Positions 16,617-25,221 of a stretch of DNA of 64,000 nucleotides are shown piece after piece (position 1 is the first letter of the stretch; each line of letters starts with the position of its first letter). The position numbers and the translations under genes are program-made. The DNA comes from Candidatus Raymondbacteria bacterium RIFOXYA2_FULL_49_16 (GTDB taxonomy: Bacteria; Fibrobacterota; OXYB2-FULL-49-7; XYB2-FULL-49-35). Location of the stretch: the NCBI GenBank assembly GCA_001789205.1, contig MFYT01000107.1, positions 1 to 64,000 of the forward strand. Reading direction: 5' to 3'. The notes under the pieces are model-generated. The model had not been told where the DNA came from, did no database searches, and was given only the letters and a program-made list of their open reading frames with translations.

Positions 16617-16737
16617 GCGAGGTTGTTGTTATGGTATGTAGGGGCGGGTTTCAAACCCGCCCCTACGCCAACCCCCAAAATCGATGTTTAAAAACCCCAT
16701 CCGATCCAACGAAACCCGCCCCTACGAAGAAAACCGG
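16617..16737. repeat. REP-like repeat unit, copy 2
   Basis: A near-identical direct copy of the 15586-15706 unit, 1031 bp further on, with the palindrome at 16638-16666. It is followed at about 16757-16825 by a third, degenerate copy of the tail (GATGGTTTAAAAAACCACCC). Confidence 0.85.
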
Positions 16738-16879
16738 CATCCATGGTGCGAGACATCAACCCGCCCCTATAATAAATTTCGAGACCGATGGTTTAAAAAA
16801 CCACCCGGTCCAACGAAAACGGTCTCTTATTTCCTTGTTTTAATGCTCTTGAAGGGTTATTTTCTTGACTAGGAGAGCT

Positions 16880-18643
16880 ATGCGATCCGTAAAAAAAACT
16901 GACCTGTCAGGCGATACGCAATCAATGGAGACGGCTGTGTTTCTTCCAACAACGCGTGAAGAAATGCGTGCGCTTTCAATCGACCAACTCGACGTCCTTC
17001 TTGTGACCGGAGACGCCTATGTCGATCATCCCGCTTTTGGCGCGGGCCTGGTAGGCCGGTATCTGCAGTCACTCGGTCTGATCGTGGGGATTATCGCAAT
17101 GCCTGATGTTAAAGATCCGGGTGCTTTTACAAAACTGGGCGCGCCGCGGTATTTTTTTGGAGTTACCTCGGGAAACGTGGATTCAATGGTGTCGCTGTTT
17201 ACTGCGCAGAAGAAAAAAAGAAGCGACGATCCCTATCTGCCTGGAGGCAAAGCCGGATCGCGTCCTGAACGGGCGATCATCGCCTATTGCAATGGATTAA
17301 AACGCGTATATAAAAATGTTCCCATTATTATTGGCGGTGTTGAGGCCTCTTTGCGACGGATTGTGCACTATGATTACTGGTCTGATTCGATAAGACAGCC
17401 TGTTCTTTTAGACGCCAAGGCCGATATGCTTGTCTACGGCATGGCGGAAAAACCCCTTGGTGCCATTGTTGCCGGGCTAAAGGCCGGCAAAATGATTGGC
17501 GCTATGACCGATATTCCCGGCACGGTCATACGGCTTGGAAAAAACGAACTGAGCGCTGTGACTTCTACGGAAAAAAACATTGTTCGTCTGCCTTCCTATG
17601 AAGAAGTGAAACAATCAAAACAGGTGTTTTCCGAAATGACCAGGATTTTTTACGAGAACATCTCCGCCAGAATGCTCCAGCAATCGGGTACCTGCGCAGT
17701 GCTGATCAATCCTGCTCCGCCTCCGTTATTGCAGAAAGAATTTGACGGCATATATGGCTTGCCTTTTTTATTCAAACCGCATCCTTCCTATAAAGACATA
17801 ATACCGGCATGTGAACAAATTAAAGATTCGGTCACTGTTGTCCGGGGATGCCTGGGAGGCTGTAACTTTTGCGGACTCGGGGTCCACCAGGGAAAAGCGA
17901 TTCAAAGCCGTTCATTCCAATCTGTGGAGATGGAAATAACCCGCCGCGCAGCGAGTACGGGTTGGAAAGGCGTTGTTTCAGACCTCGGAGGACCTACGGC
18001 CAATATGTACGGACTGTACTGCAAGCGGAGTGACGCTGACCCAGCGTGCAAGCGGAGGAGCTGCCTTTCGCCACGGCCATGCAAATTTCTTTGTACCTTA
18101 CAATCAGATTTTGCGGAATTAATTCGCCGGGTAGGGGCCTTGAAACAGGTGAAACACCTTGCAATTAATTCGGGCATACGAATGGACCTTGCCCTGCTGT
18201 GGCCCGGCATAATCGACGTTCTTGCGCGTTGCGCTGTGGGCGGGCATTTATCTGTTGCTCCTGAACACGTTTCCCCCAAGACACTTAGAAATATGGGTAA
18301 GCCCGAGAACACAGGATGGAAGGAATTTGACGAACTCTTTGCCAAAGCAAGCAAGCGTGCTGGCAAAAAACAGTATCTGTCACCATATCTTATTGCCGGC
18401 CATCCCGGAAGTACCCAGGCCGAGGCAGGAGAGTTGAGGGATTATTTGAAGCGAAACAATCTGCGTGTACGGCAGGTCCAGGAATTCATACCATTTCCTA
18501 TGACTGTTTCGGCTTCCATGTATTATACCGGTGAAGACCCTTTTACAAAAGAAAAAGTTGAGGTCTCTTATAAGCTCAGCGATACGCGCCACCAGAAAGA
18601 ATTGATTATGTGGTGGGACACGCCTAAAGGGAGGAGTAGATGA
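16880..18643 (+). CDS. ygiQ: YgiQ-family radical SAM protein
   Basis: A 587-residue protein with an N-terminal YgiQ_N region (LDVLLVTGDAYVDHPAFGAGLVGR, FFGVTSGNVDSMV, IIIGGVEASLRRI-HYDYW). The radical SAM core follows, with the Cys triad VVRGCLGGCNFCGLG, then DLGGPTANMYGL, a Cys-rich insert typical of the family (DPACKRRSC ... PCKFLC) and HLSVAPEHVSP. These are [4Fe-4S]/SAM enzymes; the physiological reaction of YgiQ is not established. Start ATG 16880 was chosen for the AGGAG at 16871-16875; a TTG further upstream is less likely. A RidA-like fragment follows immediately. Confidence 0.9.
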   Translation: MRSVKKTDLSGDTQSMETAVFLPTTREEMRALSIDQLDVLLVTGDAYVDHPAFGAGLVGRYLQSLGLIVGIIAMPDVKDPGAFTKLGAPRYFFGVTSGNVDSMVSLFTAQKKKRSDDPYLPGGKAGSRPERAIIAYCNGLKRVYKNVPIIIGGVEASLRRIVHYDYWSDSIRQPVLLDAKADMLVYGMAEKPLGAIVAGLKAGKMIGAMTDIPGTVIRLGKNELSAVTSTEKNIVRLPSYEEVKQSKQVFSEMTRIFYENISARMLQQSGTCAVLINPAPPPLLQKEFDGIYGLPFLFKPHPSYKDIIPACEQIKDSVTVVRGCLGGCNFCGLGVHQGKAIQSRSFQSVEMEITRRAASTGWKGVVSDLGGPTANMYGLYCKRSDADPACKRRSCLSPRPCKFLCTLQSDFAELIRRVGALKQVKHLAINSGIRMDLALLWPGIIDVLARCAVGGHLSVAPEHVSPKTLRNMGKPENTGWKEFDELFAKASKRAGKKQYLSPYLIAGHPGSTQAEAGELRDYLKRNNLRVRQVQEFIPFPMTVSASMYYTGEDPFTKEKVEVSYKLSDTRHQKELIMWWDTPKGRSR

Positions 18644-18925
18644 GTGCGTCAAAAAGAAGCTATTGAGTCTGATAAGACCGCCAAAACCATTGGCCCCTAT
18701 TCGCAGGGAATTGCTGCGGGAAATTTTATTTTTACCTCAGGTCAAATCCCGATATTACCCGACGGCTCCCTTGTTGGCGGCGATATTCAGGCGCAGACCC
18801 GGCAGTGCCTTGAGAATATAAAGGCCATACTTGCCGCACGAAGTGCGGGAATGGATGCGCTTGTAAAATGCCCTGTATTTGTTATTGATATCACTGATTT
18901 TAAAGCAGTTAACAATATCTATTAA
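18644..18925 (+). pseudogene. RidA-family protein, 3'-truncated
   Basis: A GTG directly after the YgiQ stop opens 93 codons matching RidA (enamine/imine deaminase): SDKTAKTIGPYSQGIAAGNFIFTSGQIPILPDG, then TRQCLENIKAIL and VFVIDITDFKAVN. RidA proteins are about 125-130 residues. This one stops after NNIY, so the last 30 or so residues, including the PARS-type Arg that binds the substrate carboxylate, are missing. No continuation is found in other frames before the convergent chemotaxis gene. It is probably inactive. Confidence 0.75.
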
Positions 18926-18959
18926 AGTTATTTTACTGGCATAGTTCCGTCTGCAAGGT

Positions 18960-19760
18960 CTAATACGTGTTTTTGAAAATTTTTACAGGCTCAAGAACTA
19001 GTATCAGTTTTTCTGATTTTTCATGTTTGGCAATGCTGGTAACCAATTCTTTTTCGCGCAATTCAATCGCTATTTGCTCAATATCCTGCGTGCTTTCCTC
19101 GGCAAGCTGGCCAACGGATTCTATCGAATCCACGGCAAGGGCATACAGTTTTTCAGAACCTGTGACAACAATGGCGATCTCACGCTTTTCCTCGGCAAAG
19201 CATTTTTTCAACTCAGCGAAGAGAGCGATTAATTCAGACAGCTCCCGGTTTTTGGTGGCGCTGATGAGCGCTTGCGCCCCTGCTGTATCCCCGCTATGCT
19301 CCAAATGTTTGACCTTCTCGGCAACAGCATGGATCGCTTTATGGGGCTTGTCGAATTTCAGCAAAAGGGACGCAATGACCAGGTTTTCGTGGGTATAGGT
19401 ATCGTACCATTTACCAAAGGCGCATTTGTGCGGGTCAGTTGTCAGCTTGAATTCGGTGCCATCTCTTGCCGATTGTTCAAGCGCGCTCAGCCAGTTTCTA
19501 TGGTCCTGCTCGCGCTGGGCAAGAAGGCCGTTCATTTCATCTGCCAGGGTGGGCAAACCCAGCCTGAGTCGAAGATCGAGGACCGGAATAATCTGGCCCC
19601 GGAGATTTATCGCTCCCCGTCCATACGATGGCATGTGAGGCAGCTGGGTAACCATGGGCATTTCCACCATGGTTTGGACAGAATGGGCCGGCAGGGCGAA
19701 AAGGTTTTTCTGAAGGGAAAAAACGACCCACCGTTGGTTTTTAGCGTGATTTTTTTGCAT
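18960..19760 (-). CDS. CheW coupling protein with inserted CZB zinc-sensor domain
   Basis: A 266-residue protein. Residues 10-70 (WVVFSLQKNLFALPAHSV ... INLRGQIIPVLDLRLRLG) and about 193-260 (EIAIVVTGSEKLYALAVDSIESV ... LILVLEPVKI) are the two halves of one CheW fold. Between them lies a chemoreceptor zinc-binding (CZB) four-helix domain with the expected ligands His87 (DHRNW), Cys113 (KCAFGKWY), His140 and His144 (KPHKAIH). CheW links receptors to CheA; CZB domains release Zn on oxidation by HOCl or sense Zn itself. This would be a soluble adaptor that senses the signal directly. The start is ATG 19760; no strong ribosome site is seen. Confidence 0.85.
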   Translation of the reverse strand: MQKNHAKNQRWVVFSLQKNLFALPAHSVQTMVEMPMVTQLPHMPSYGRGAINLRGQIIPVLDLRLRLGLPTLADEMNGLLAQREQDHRNWLSALEQSARDGTEFKLTTDPHKCAFGKWYDTYTHENLVIASLLLKFDKPHKAIHAVAEKVKHLEHSGDTAGAQALISATKNRELSELIALFAELKKCFAEEKREIAIVVTGSEKLYALAVDSIESVGQLAEESTQDIEQIAIELREKELVTSIAKHEKSEKLILVLEPVKIFKNTY

Positions 19761-19825
19761 GGAAGTGTTATTTATAATATAGTTTTTTCCAATACTATAC
19801 AATGGTTTTTACGGGGAAAATAAAA

Positions 19826-19909
19826 TGCCGCAGGAGGGACTTGAACCCCCACGGGAGTGACCCCGCTACCACCTCAAAGTAGTGTGTCTGCCAATTCCAC
19901 CACTGCGGC
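19826..19909 (-). tRNA. tRNA-Leu (anticodon GAG)
   Basis: An 84-nt class II tRNA. The acceptor stem is GCCGCAG/CTGCGGC with discriminator A. The D-arm has GGTGGAATTGGCAGAC, the anticodon stem is CTACT/GGTAG with loop TTGAGGT giving GAG, the variable arm is long (CGGGGTCACTCCCG), and the T-arm carries GGTTCAAGTCC. The 3' CCA is not encoded. GAG reads CUC and CUU. Confidence 0.93.
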
Positions 19910-19982
19910 ATTCTTCAAGTGGGTATAAAAAGTAGTTTTTTTTTCCAGAGCAATGCAAGCATGGAATGATCAGAAACAGCGG

Positions 19983-20810
19983 TCACCAGGAAAGCGCATA
20001 GACAAATCCTGTTGTCCACGCATCCGTGCTTTCCGTTAGCCCCTTGCCAAAAAACACATTAAAGGAATGATCCTGTTCAGGGAGCGAAAGCGTGGTTTTT
20101 ACCATGCCAAAGTCGTCAAAATTTCTTGGACCATGAGACCCGTCCGCTTCAACCAGAATTTTTATTGGCCCGTACTTCCTGCCAATTCCTGCTGCAAAGG
20201 TAAACACATCAAGCTGCCGCGACAATCCAGTGGGATCTCCGATGATTAGAAAGCCGGTATTTACATGCACGTGATACGCACCAATAGCGTGCGAGGCAAG
20301 GGCTGCCAGTTCAAAATCAGTCATGTCTGTTCCCGCGCCGCTGAGTCCGCCATGATGTCTTGTCTCGACGAATTCCCAGGTATTTGGCGCATTGGGCAGT
20401 TTCGTTGTGAATCGCAATGAAAGGGCCGGCTTTTGCATTACGTGCAGCAGTGTTGCTATGCGAATATCACCTGGGTCAAATTGGCCATTGCTTCCGGGTT
20501 CAACATGATAGAGCGCTTCCCATGCTGTAAAAAAAGAGACATGCGTCCCAAAATTCTTAGCAAAGGTCATTGGCATCTGTACCAGAGACCTTTTTTCATT
20601 GTTCAGCGGCAGGTTTGGGTCTGTCCTGTAGCTGGCGCCAGCGGAAAGCGTGAGATCGCGGTCAAACGGCCCTGCCTGCCAGAGCGTACAGAAGAGGTGG
20701 AGTACCTGGTGGCCCCACGGATAGTTGTCCTGCAGGGATTGGGCGTTGGCAGGGCCAGTGCAGAAGAAGAGACTGGCAAGGGCGGCTATAAAGACATTTT
20801 TTTCCATCAT
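19983..20810 (-). CDS. Outer-membrane/periplasmic beta-rich hypothetical protein
   Basis: A 275-residue protein with a signal peptide (KNVFIAALASLFFCTGPANA). The rest is rich in alternating aromatic/polar strands (LTLSAGASYRTDPNLP, HVSFFTAWEALYHVEP, LSLRFTTKLP, AYHVHVNTGFLIIGD, KILVEADGSHGPRN) and ends VYALSW, an aromatic terminus suited to BAM recognition. A small beta-barrel, like the DUF3187 or transporter-like barrels, is likely but I cannot name the family. ATG 20810 overlaps the prmA stop by four bases, so the two are coupled. Confidence 0.6.
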   Translation of the reverse strand: MMEKNVFIAALASLFFCTGPANAQSLQDNYPWGHQVLHLFCTLWQAGPFDRDLTLSAGASYRTDPNLPLNNEKRSLVQMPMTFAKNFGTHVSFFTAWEALYHVEPGSNGQFDPGDIRIATLLHVMQKPALSLRFTTKLPNAPNTWEFVETRHHGGLSGAGTDMTDFELAALASHAIGAYHVHVNTGFLIIGDPTGLSRQLDVFTFAAGIGRKYGPIKILVEADGSHGPRNFDDFGMVKTTLSLPEQDHSFNVFFGKGLTESTDAWTTGFVYALSW

Positions 20811-21625
20811 GCGTGCACCGCAATGCCTCCGAACCATTCGTGCAGAGTAATTTCTTCTTTGAGTTTCATCCCCTGTTTCTCAAGGAGCGCAACGAACGTT
20901 TCCCGTTCCTCGGCAAGGATGCCTGAAAAGATAATGCCCTGTGTTGCCATGGTTTTTAAAAGCGGCAGCAGGGGCGCGGTCACTGAAAAAATAATGTTTA
21001 TTGAAACCAAGTCCGCGAAAAAACCCGCGCGTAGCGCATCAATGTCGCCAATGAAAAGTTTGATATCAGCGCAATGGTTTAGTTGAAAGTTTTCAGGAGC
21101 ATTGTCCGCGCTCAACGGGTCGGTGTCAAACGCGGTAATATCGCGCATGCCCAGTTTGTGCGCAAGGATGGGGAGAATGCCCGTGCCCGTGCCTATGTCG
21201 AGGAGACTGCGCGCCCCATGTGCGTGCCGTTCGAGGAGTGCCCCGCAAATCTGCGTGGATTCGTGCGTACCAGTGCCAAAGGTCATTTTGGGTTCAATGA
21301 TTATTTCGCGTTTGCACGAAAGGGTGTTGGGCGTCCATCCAGGCCGCACAACGGTTTCAATTGTGAAATAGAAGGGGGCAAAGCTTTTTTTCCATTCAGC
21401 GTTCCAGTCCCTGTTTTCCACGGGTTCGGCGGTGTAGCGTACGGCGCGTTCGTGTAGGAACTCCCTGACCGCGGCTATGGTCAGTTCCTCATGCGCAAAA
21501 AAGGCCTCGTATGCGCCAAGCGCGGTCTCGGTAATACCCGCGCAATCAAGGGAAAAAAGCGCGGCCGAAAGAATTTCCATCTCCTCGGGCGCGCAGGAAA
21601 ACAAGAACCTGACATACTCCTGCAT
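20807..21625 (-). CDS. prmA: Ribosomal protein L11 methyltransferase
   Basis: A 272-residue class I SAM methyltransferase. The N-terminal substrate-recognition region (residues 1-90) is followed by IIIEPKMTFGTGTHESTQICGALLE and the SAM motif SLLDIGTGTGILPILAHKLG, then VTAFDTDPLSADNAPENFQLN. These are PrmA hallmarks (GTGxHxTT and DxGxGSGxL-like). The motif IV region reads DLVSINIIF instead of the usual DLVVANIL, a mild deviation. PrmA methylates ribosomal protein L11. It is coupled to a downstream secreted protein. Confidence 0.85.
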   Translation of the reverse strand: MQEYVRFLFSCAPEEMEILSAALFSLDCAGITETALGAYEAFFAHEELTIAAVREFLHERAVRYTAEPVENRDWNAEWKKSFAPFYFTIETVVRPGWTPNTLSCKREIIIEPKMTFGTGTHESTQICGALLERHAHGARSLLDIGTGTGILPILAHKLGMRDITAFDTDPLSADNAPENFQLNHCADIKLFIGDIDALRAGFFADLVSINIIFSVTAPLLPLLKTMATQGIIFSGILAEERETFVALLEKQGMKLKEEITLHEWFGGIAVHA

Positions 21626-21682
21626 GGGAGGTTAAAATACTAAGTTGTCCTGAGAGAAGGAAACTATGTATTTTATTGCACA

Positions 21683-22657
21683 ATGTTTTTATCGGAAATG
21701 AACGATTTGTTCCATGAGGAACTGGCGCGCATGCGCAGCCAAGCTGACGCGCTTGTGCGCAGCACCGTGACAGGGCTTTCCCCTGTGATGGCGGGCGCGC
21801 TCATGTCCGGGGGCAAAAACCTTCGCGGCCTCCTGCTCATCATCTTCTCACGAAGACAGAGCATGGTCCATTCCGAGGCGCCGTTCTATGCAGCCGGGAT
21901 CGAACTTCTGCATCTGGCAAGCCTTGTCCACGACGATATCATCGACAATGCGCAGCTGCGCAGACAGCGGCCGGCCATGCATCGCGCCCAGGGACGGAAG
22001 ATGGCCGTTTTGGCAGGCGATTTCATCTGCATGCGGGTGCTGTCCGGTATCAACGGCCGTGCAGTCCCGGCCATTGCTTCTGATTTTTTCACCATGACCA
22101 GCGCCATGGTCGAAGGTGAAATTGACCAGCTGCTCAACGGCTCCCGGCCCCAATGCACAGAAGAAGAGTATCTTTTGGTTGCCGGAAAAAAGACCGGGTC
22201 GCTCTTTTCCCTTGCTACTACAACCGGCGCCCGCCTGTCCGGTTCTCCGGAAAAGGGTGTTGCTTGCGCTCTGGAATGCGGACAGGTATTTGGTACGGCA
22301 TTTCAGATACTCGACGACATTCTCGATCTCACTGCCTCTGTTGACCGGACAGGGAAAGAGCCGCACCAGGACATTTATAATGGTCTTATGACTATTCCGG
22401 TCATCCACCACCTCCGCGCTGGAGGGTCGCTCAAGGAGTTACAATTGCTCGCGGAAAGCGGGGCGCACACGGGAATCGTTGCCGCCCTTATCAGCACCGG
22501 CTCAATCGAGTACGCGTGCGAGCTTGCCCGCGAACTCATGAAAAAATCGTGTGAAAAGGCGGGAGAGGCGCTGCCTGTTTTTGAAGCCGGTCTCGTGTCA
22601 TCACTCTGTTCAGAACTAATGGAAAAAACACATGAAGGAGTCATATATGGAACTTAA
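21683..22657 (+). CDS. Polyprenyl diphosphate synthase
   Basis: A 324-residue trans-isoprenyl synthase. The first Asp-rich motif is in SLVHDDIIDNAQLRRQRPAMH and the second in FQILDDILDLTAS, with GGKNLRGLLLI (IPP-binding) and KTGSLFSLATTTGA in between. The family makes the C30-C50 side chains of menaquinone or the lipid carriers. Chain length cannot be told from the sequence by eye. Its stop overlaps the dapA start by 11 bases. Confidence 0.88.
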   Translation: MFLSEMNDLFHEELARMRSQADALVRSTVTGLSPVMAGALMSGGKNLRGLLLIIFSRRQSMVHSEAPFYAAGIELLHLASLVHDDIIDNAQLRRQRPAMHRAQGRKMAVLAGDFICMRVLSGINGRAVPAIASDFFTMTSAMVEGEIDQLLNGSRPQCTEEEYLLVAGKKTGSLFSLATTTGARLSGSPEKGVACALECGQVFGTAFQILDDILDLTASVDRTGKEPHQDIYNGLMTIPVIHHLRAGGSLKELQLLAESGAHTGIVAALISTGSIEYACELARELMKKSCEKAGEALPVFEAGLVSSLCSELMEKTHEGVIYGT

Positions 22658-23534
22658 GGGTACGTACACCGCCTTGCTCACACCGTTTACGGACAAGGAC
22701 GAGATAAACGAAGACAAGCTGCGTGAAATGGTGGAATTTCAGATTGAAAAGGGGACCGCGGGCCTTGTGCCATGCGGCACAACGGGCGAATCGCCCACGC
22801 TTACCTGGGACGAGCACAAGCGGGTCATAGAGATTGTCGTCAAGGCAGCGCGCAGGCGTGTGAAAGTCATTCCCGGCACAGGGTCCAATAACACGGCTGA
22901 GGCCATCGAAGCCACCCTTTTTGCGCGCAAAGTGGGCGCTGACGCGGTCCTTATTGTCAGCCCATACTACAACAAGCCAACGCAGGAGGGGTTGTATCAG
23001 CATTTCAAGACCATTGCCACGGTGTGCAATATTCCGGTGGTGGTCTACAATATTCCCGGAAGGTGCGGGGTCAATATTGCCACTTCCACCATGCAACGGC
23101 TCAGCAGTGTCAGGAACATAGTGGGATGCAAGGAAGCGTCGGGTGATCTCAACCAGATGTCAGACCAAATCCGCACCTGTGCAAAGAGCATCAACTTTTT
23201 GTCCGGAGACGACAGTCTCACACTGCCCCTGCTTGCCGTGGGAGGCAAGGGCGTCATTTCCGTTATAGCTAATTTTATTCCAACCGAGCTCAAGATCCTG
23301 GTCGACGCCTTTTTCAAGGGAAACATGAAGAAGGCCATTGCCATGCACCAGCGGCTTTTTCCTGTGTGCCAGGCCATGTTTGTCGAGACCAACCCCATTC
23401 CCGTGCGCGAGGCCATGAACATGCTTGGATGGAAGGTTGGCGCTGCGCGCCTGCCGCTTACGCCCATTGGACGCGAAGCGAGGACAAAGCTTGTTGCTGC
23501 GCTCAAGGGCTTTGGTTTAAAGATGAAGGGGTAA
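22647..23534 (+). CDS. dapA: 4-hydroxy-tetrahydrodipicolinate synthase
   Basis: A 295-residue TIM-barrel aldolase. Key elements are GTTGESPTL, the Tyr in VVYNIPGRCGVNI, and the Schiff-base lysine in NIVGCKEASGD. It condenses pyruvate with aspartate-semialdehyde at the first committed step of lysine/diaminopimelate synthesis. ATG 22647 has a ribosome site (GAAGGAG) inside the end of the preceding gene. dapB follows after 4 bases. Confidence 0.95.
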   Translation: MELKGTYTALLTPFTDKDEINEDKLREMVEFQIEKGTAGLVPCGTTGESPTLTWDEHKRVIEIVVKAARRRVKVIPGTGSNNTAEAIEATLFARKVGADAVLIVSPYYNKPTQEGLYQHFKTIATVCNIPVVVYNIPGRCGVNIATSTMQRLSSVRNIVGCKEASGDLNQMSDQIRTCAKSINFLSGDDSLTLPLLAVGGKGVISVIANFIPTELKILVDAFFKGNMKKAIAMHQRLFPVCQAMFVETNPIPVREAMNMLGWKVGAARLPLTPIGREARTKLVAALKGFGLKMKG

Positions 23535-23538
23535 TTAT

Positions 23539-24339
23539 ATGGTCAAGGTCGCTGTTGCCGGCTGTGCTGGCCGAATGGGGCAGCGCATTGTATGCGCCGT
23601 GGACCAAAGCGCCATCGTGGGTCTTGGCGCGGGGTTCGAGAAAAAAGGCCATGGGGCTGTTGGAAAAGATATTGGTTTTGTGGCTGGTATTGAGGAGAAG
23701 AAGATTACCATAGGCGATTCAGTGAATGTTGCTACTGGATGCGGCGCTATCATTGATTTCACTGCTGCTGACGCTACTGAAGCGAATGTGGCCTTTGCCC
23801 GGAAGCAGGGGATTAACATGGTCATTGGCACCACGGGCTTTTCCGAAGCCCAGAAGCAGGCCATTTCCCAGGCTGCCCGCGACATTGCCATTGTATTTGC
23901 CCCCAATTTTGGCGTGGGCATCAATGTTCTGCTCAATGTGGTAAAACGCGTGGCCAGTGTTGTTGGCAGCTCTTTCGATATTGAAGTCATTGAAGCGCAC
24001 CACAATAAAAAAAAGGACGCTCCCAGCGGTACGGCCCTTGGCCTGGCAGAGGCAGCAGCCGCGGGTCTCAAGATCAGCCTGAAGGACCATGCGGTGTATG
24101 GAAGGCAGGGGAATGTGGGAGCGCGCAAACAGAACGAAATCGGCATTCATGCCATACGCGGAGGCGATATTATCGGAGAGCATACGGTCATGTTTGCCGG
24201 ATCTGGGGAAAAAATCGAGATATCCCATTCTGTGGTCACCCGCGATGTGCTTGCCCAGGGCGCAGTGCGGGCCGCTGAATTTCTGTGCGAAAAAAAGAGC
24301 GGCCTGTTCGATATGCAGGACGTGCTGGGGTTAAAGTAG
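23539..24339 (+). CDS. dapB: 4-hydroxy-tetrahydrodipicolinate reductase
   Basis: A 266-residue protein with the nucleotide-binding start VAVAGCAGRMGQRIV, the central FAPNFGVGINVLL and the catalytic signature EAHHNKKKDAPSGTALG, where HH and K bind substrate. It reduces the DapA product with NAD(P)H. It is directly downstream of dapA and upstream of a glycosyltransferase gene 12 bases away. Confidence 0.95.
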   Translation: MVKVAVAGCAGRMGQRIVCAVDQSAIVGLGAGFEKKGHGAVGKDIGFVAGIEEKKITIGDSVNVATGCGAIIDFTAADATEANVAFARKQGINMVIGTTGFSEAQKQAISQAARDIAIVFAPNFGVGINVLLNVVKRVASVVGSSFDIEVIEAHHNKKKDAPSGTALGLAEAAAAGLKISLKDHAVYGRQGNVGARKQNEIGIHAIRGGDIIGEHTVMFAGSGEKIEISHSVVTRDVLAQGAVRAAEFLCEKKSGLFDMQDVLGLK

Positions 24340-24351
24340 CCGGCAGCGGGC

Positions 24352-25221
24352 ATGCCAAAAACCATTACCGTTATTGTTCCCACCTACAATCGCGCCTCTC
24401 TTCTCGAAAGGCTGGTCGATTCTTTGCGACGGCAATCGATCGATCAGGTGCATGTCGATCTATTGTTTGTGAACGATGGGTCAATGGACAATACTGAGCG
24501 TGTTCTCAAAGACCTTGGGATTGCCTGTATCACCATTCCTCACGCAGGGCCTGCTGGCGCCCGCAATGCAGGCGCTGCGGCCGCGCAAACTCCAGTGCTT
24601 GCCTTTCTCGACGATGATGTGTATCCTGACCGCGACTGGCTTAAAATCATATATCTGGCCTATCAGGAAGGGGGGCTTCATGGGGCTATTGAAGGCGACG
24701 TGGTAAGTAAGGGAGAGCCAGTGCCTCTGTCTCATACTGTTTTGCACCAGGGCCCAGGCGGATATCTGAGCTGTAACTTTGCCATTACCAAGGAGACCTT
24801 TGAAAAAACAGGGGGTTTTGACGTTTTCTTCAAGTATCCCATGAACGAGGATTTTGATTTTTTCCTCAGGCTAAAAAAGCGCGCTCCTGTAACGTATGTG
24901 CCTGGGATGGTTGTTTTTCATCCTGTGTATCCACGGCCTTTTTTCAAAACGCTTTTATCCTCATTCGCCTTTGCCCGTCAAACCATATCAGCCGAATATC
25001 TGCTTAACAAAAACCATCCCGAAGCATACCGGATGGTAAAATTCGAGCCAAATGCCTTGGCAACAATTGCGCGGCTTTCCAGAAACTATTTTTTCCACAA
25101 TGTTCTAAAAAATCCGGGCATGTTTTTCAAACATCCAATTCGCGCGCTCATGTGGGCAAAAATTTGTTTTTTCCGGCACCTGGGGTTCATCTATTACCGG
25201 ATCAGGGCCTATTCGGGATGA
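24352..25221 (+). CDS. Family 2 glycosyltransferase
   Basis: A 289-residue GT-A enzyme. It starts ITVIVPTYNRASLLERLVDS, has the nucleotide-sugar binding VDLLFVNDGSMDNT and the DxD-type VLAFLDDDVYPDRDW, and the acceptor-side motif CNFAITKETFEKTGGFD with the catalytic NEDFDFFLRL. Two short hydrophobic amphipathic segments at the C-terminus (HPIRALMWAKICFFRH) suggest membrane association. It is translationally coupled to the SDR gene (ATGA overlap). Its acceptor is unknown; lipid glycosylation is a possible fit with the following fatty-acid-type genes. Confidence 0.85.
   Translation: MPKTITVIVPTYNRASLLERLVDSLRRQSIDQVHVDLLFVNDGSMDNTERVLKDLGIACITIPHAGPAGARNAGAAAAQTPVLAFLDDDVYPDRDWLKIIYLAYQEGGLHGAIEGDVVSKGEPVPLSHTVLHQGPGGYLSCNFAITKETFEKTGGFDVFFKYPMNEDFDFFLRLKKRAPVTYVPGMVVFHPVYPRPFFKTLLSSFAFARQTISAEYLLNKNHPEAYRMVKFEPNALATIARLSRNYFFHNVLKNPGMFFKHPIRALMWAKICFFRHLGFIYYRIRAYSG

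Noticed and set aside
15586..16830. CRISPR-like array
   Set aside because: Repeats are few, long and palindromic REP types without regularly sized unique spacers, and no cas genes are present.
18050..18110. Cys-rich insert in YgiQ as an added iron-sulfur domain
   Set aside because: The same Cys-rich segment occurs in typical YgiQ proteins after GGPTANMY, so it is a family trait.
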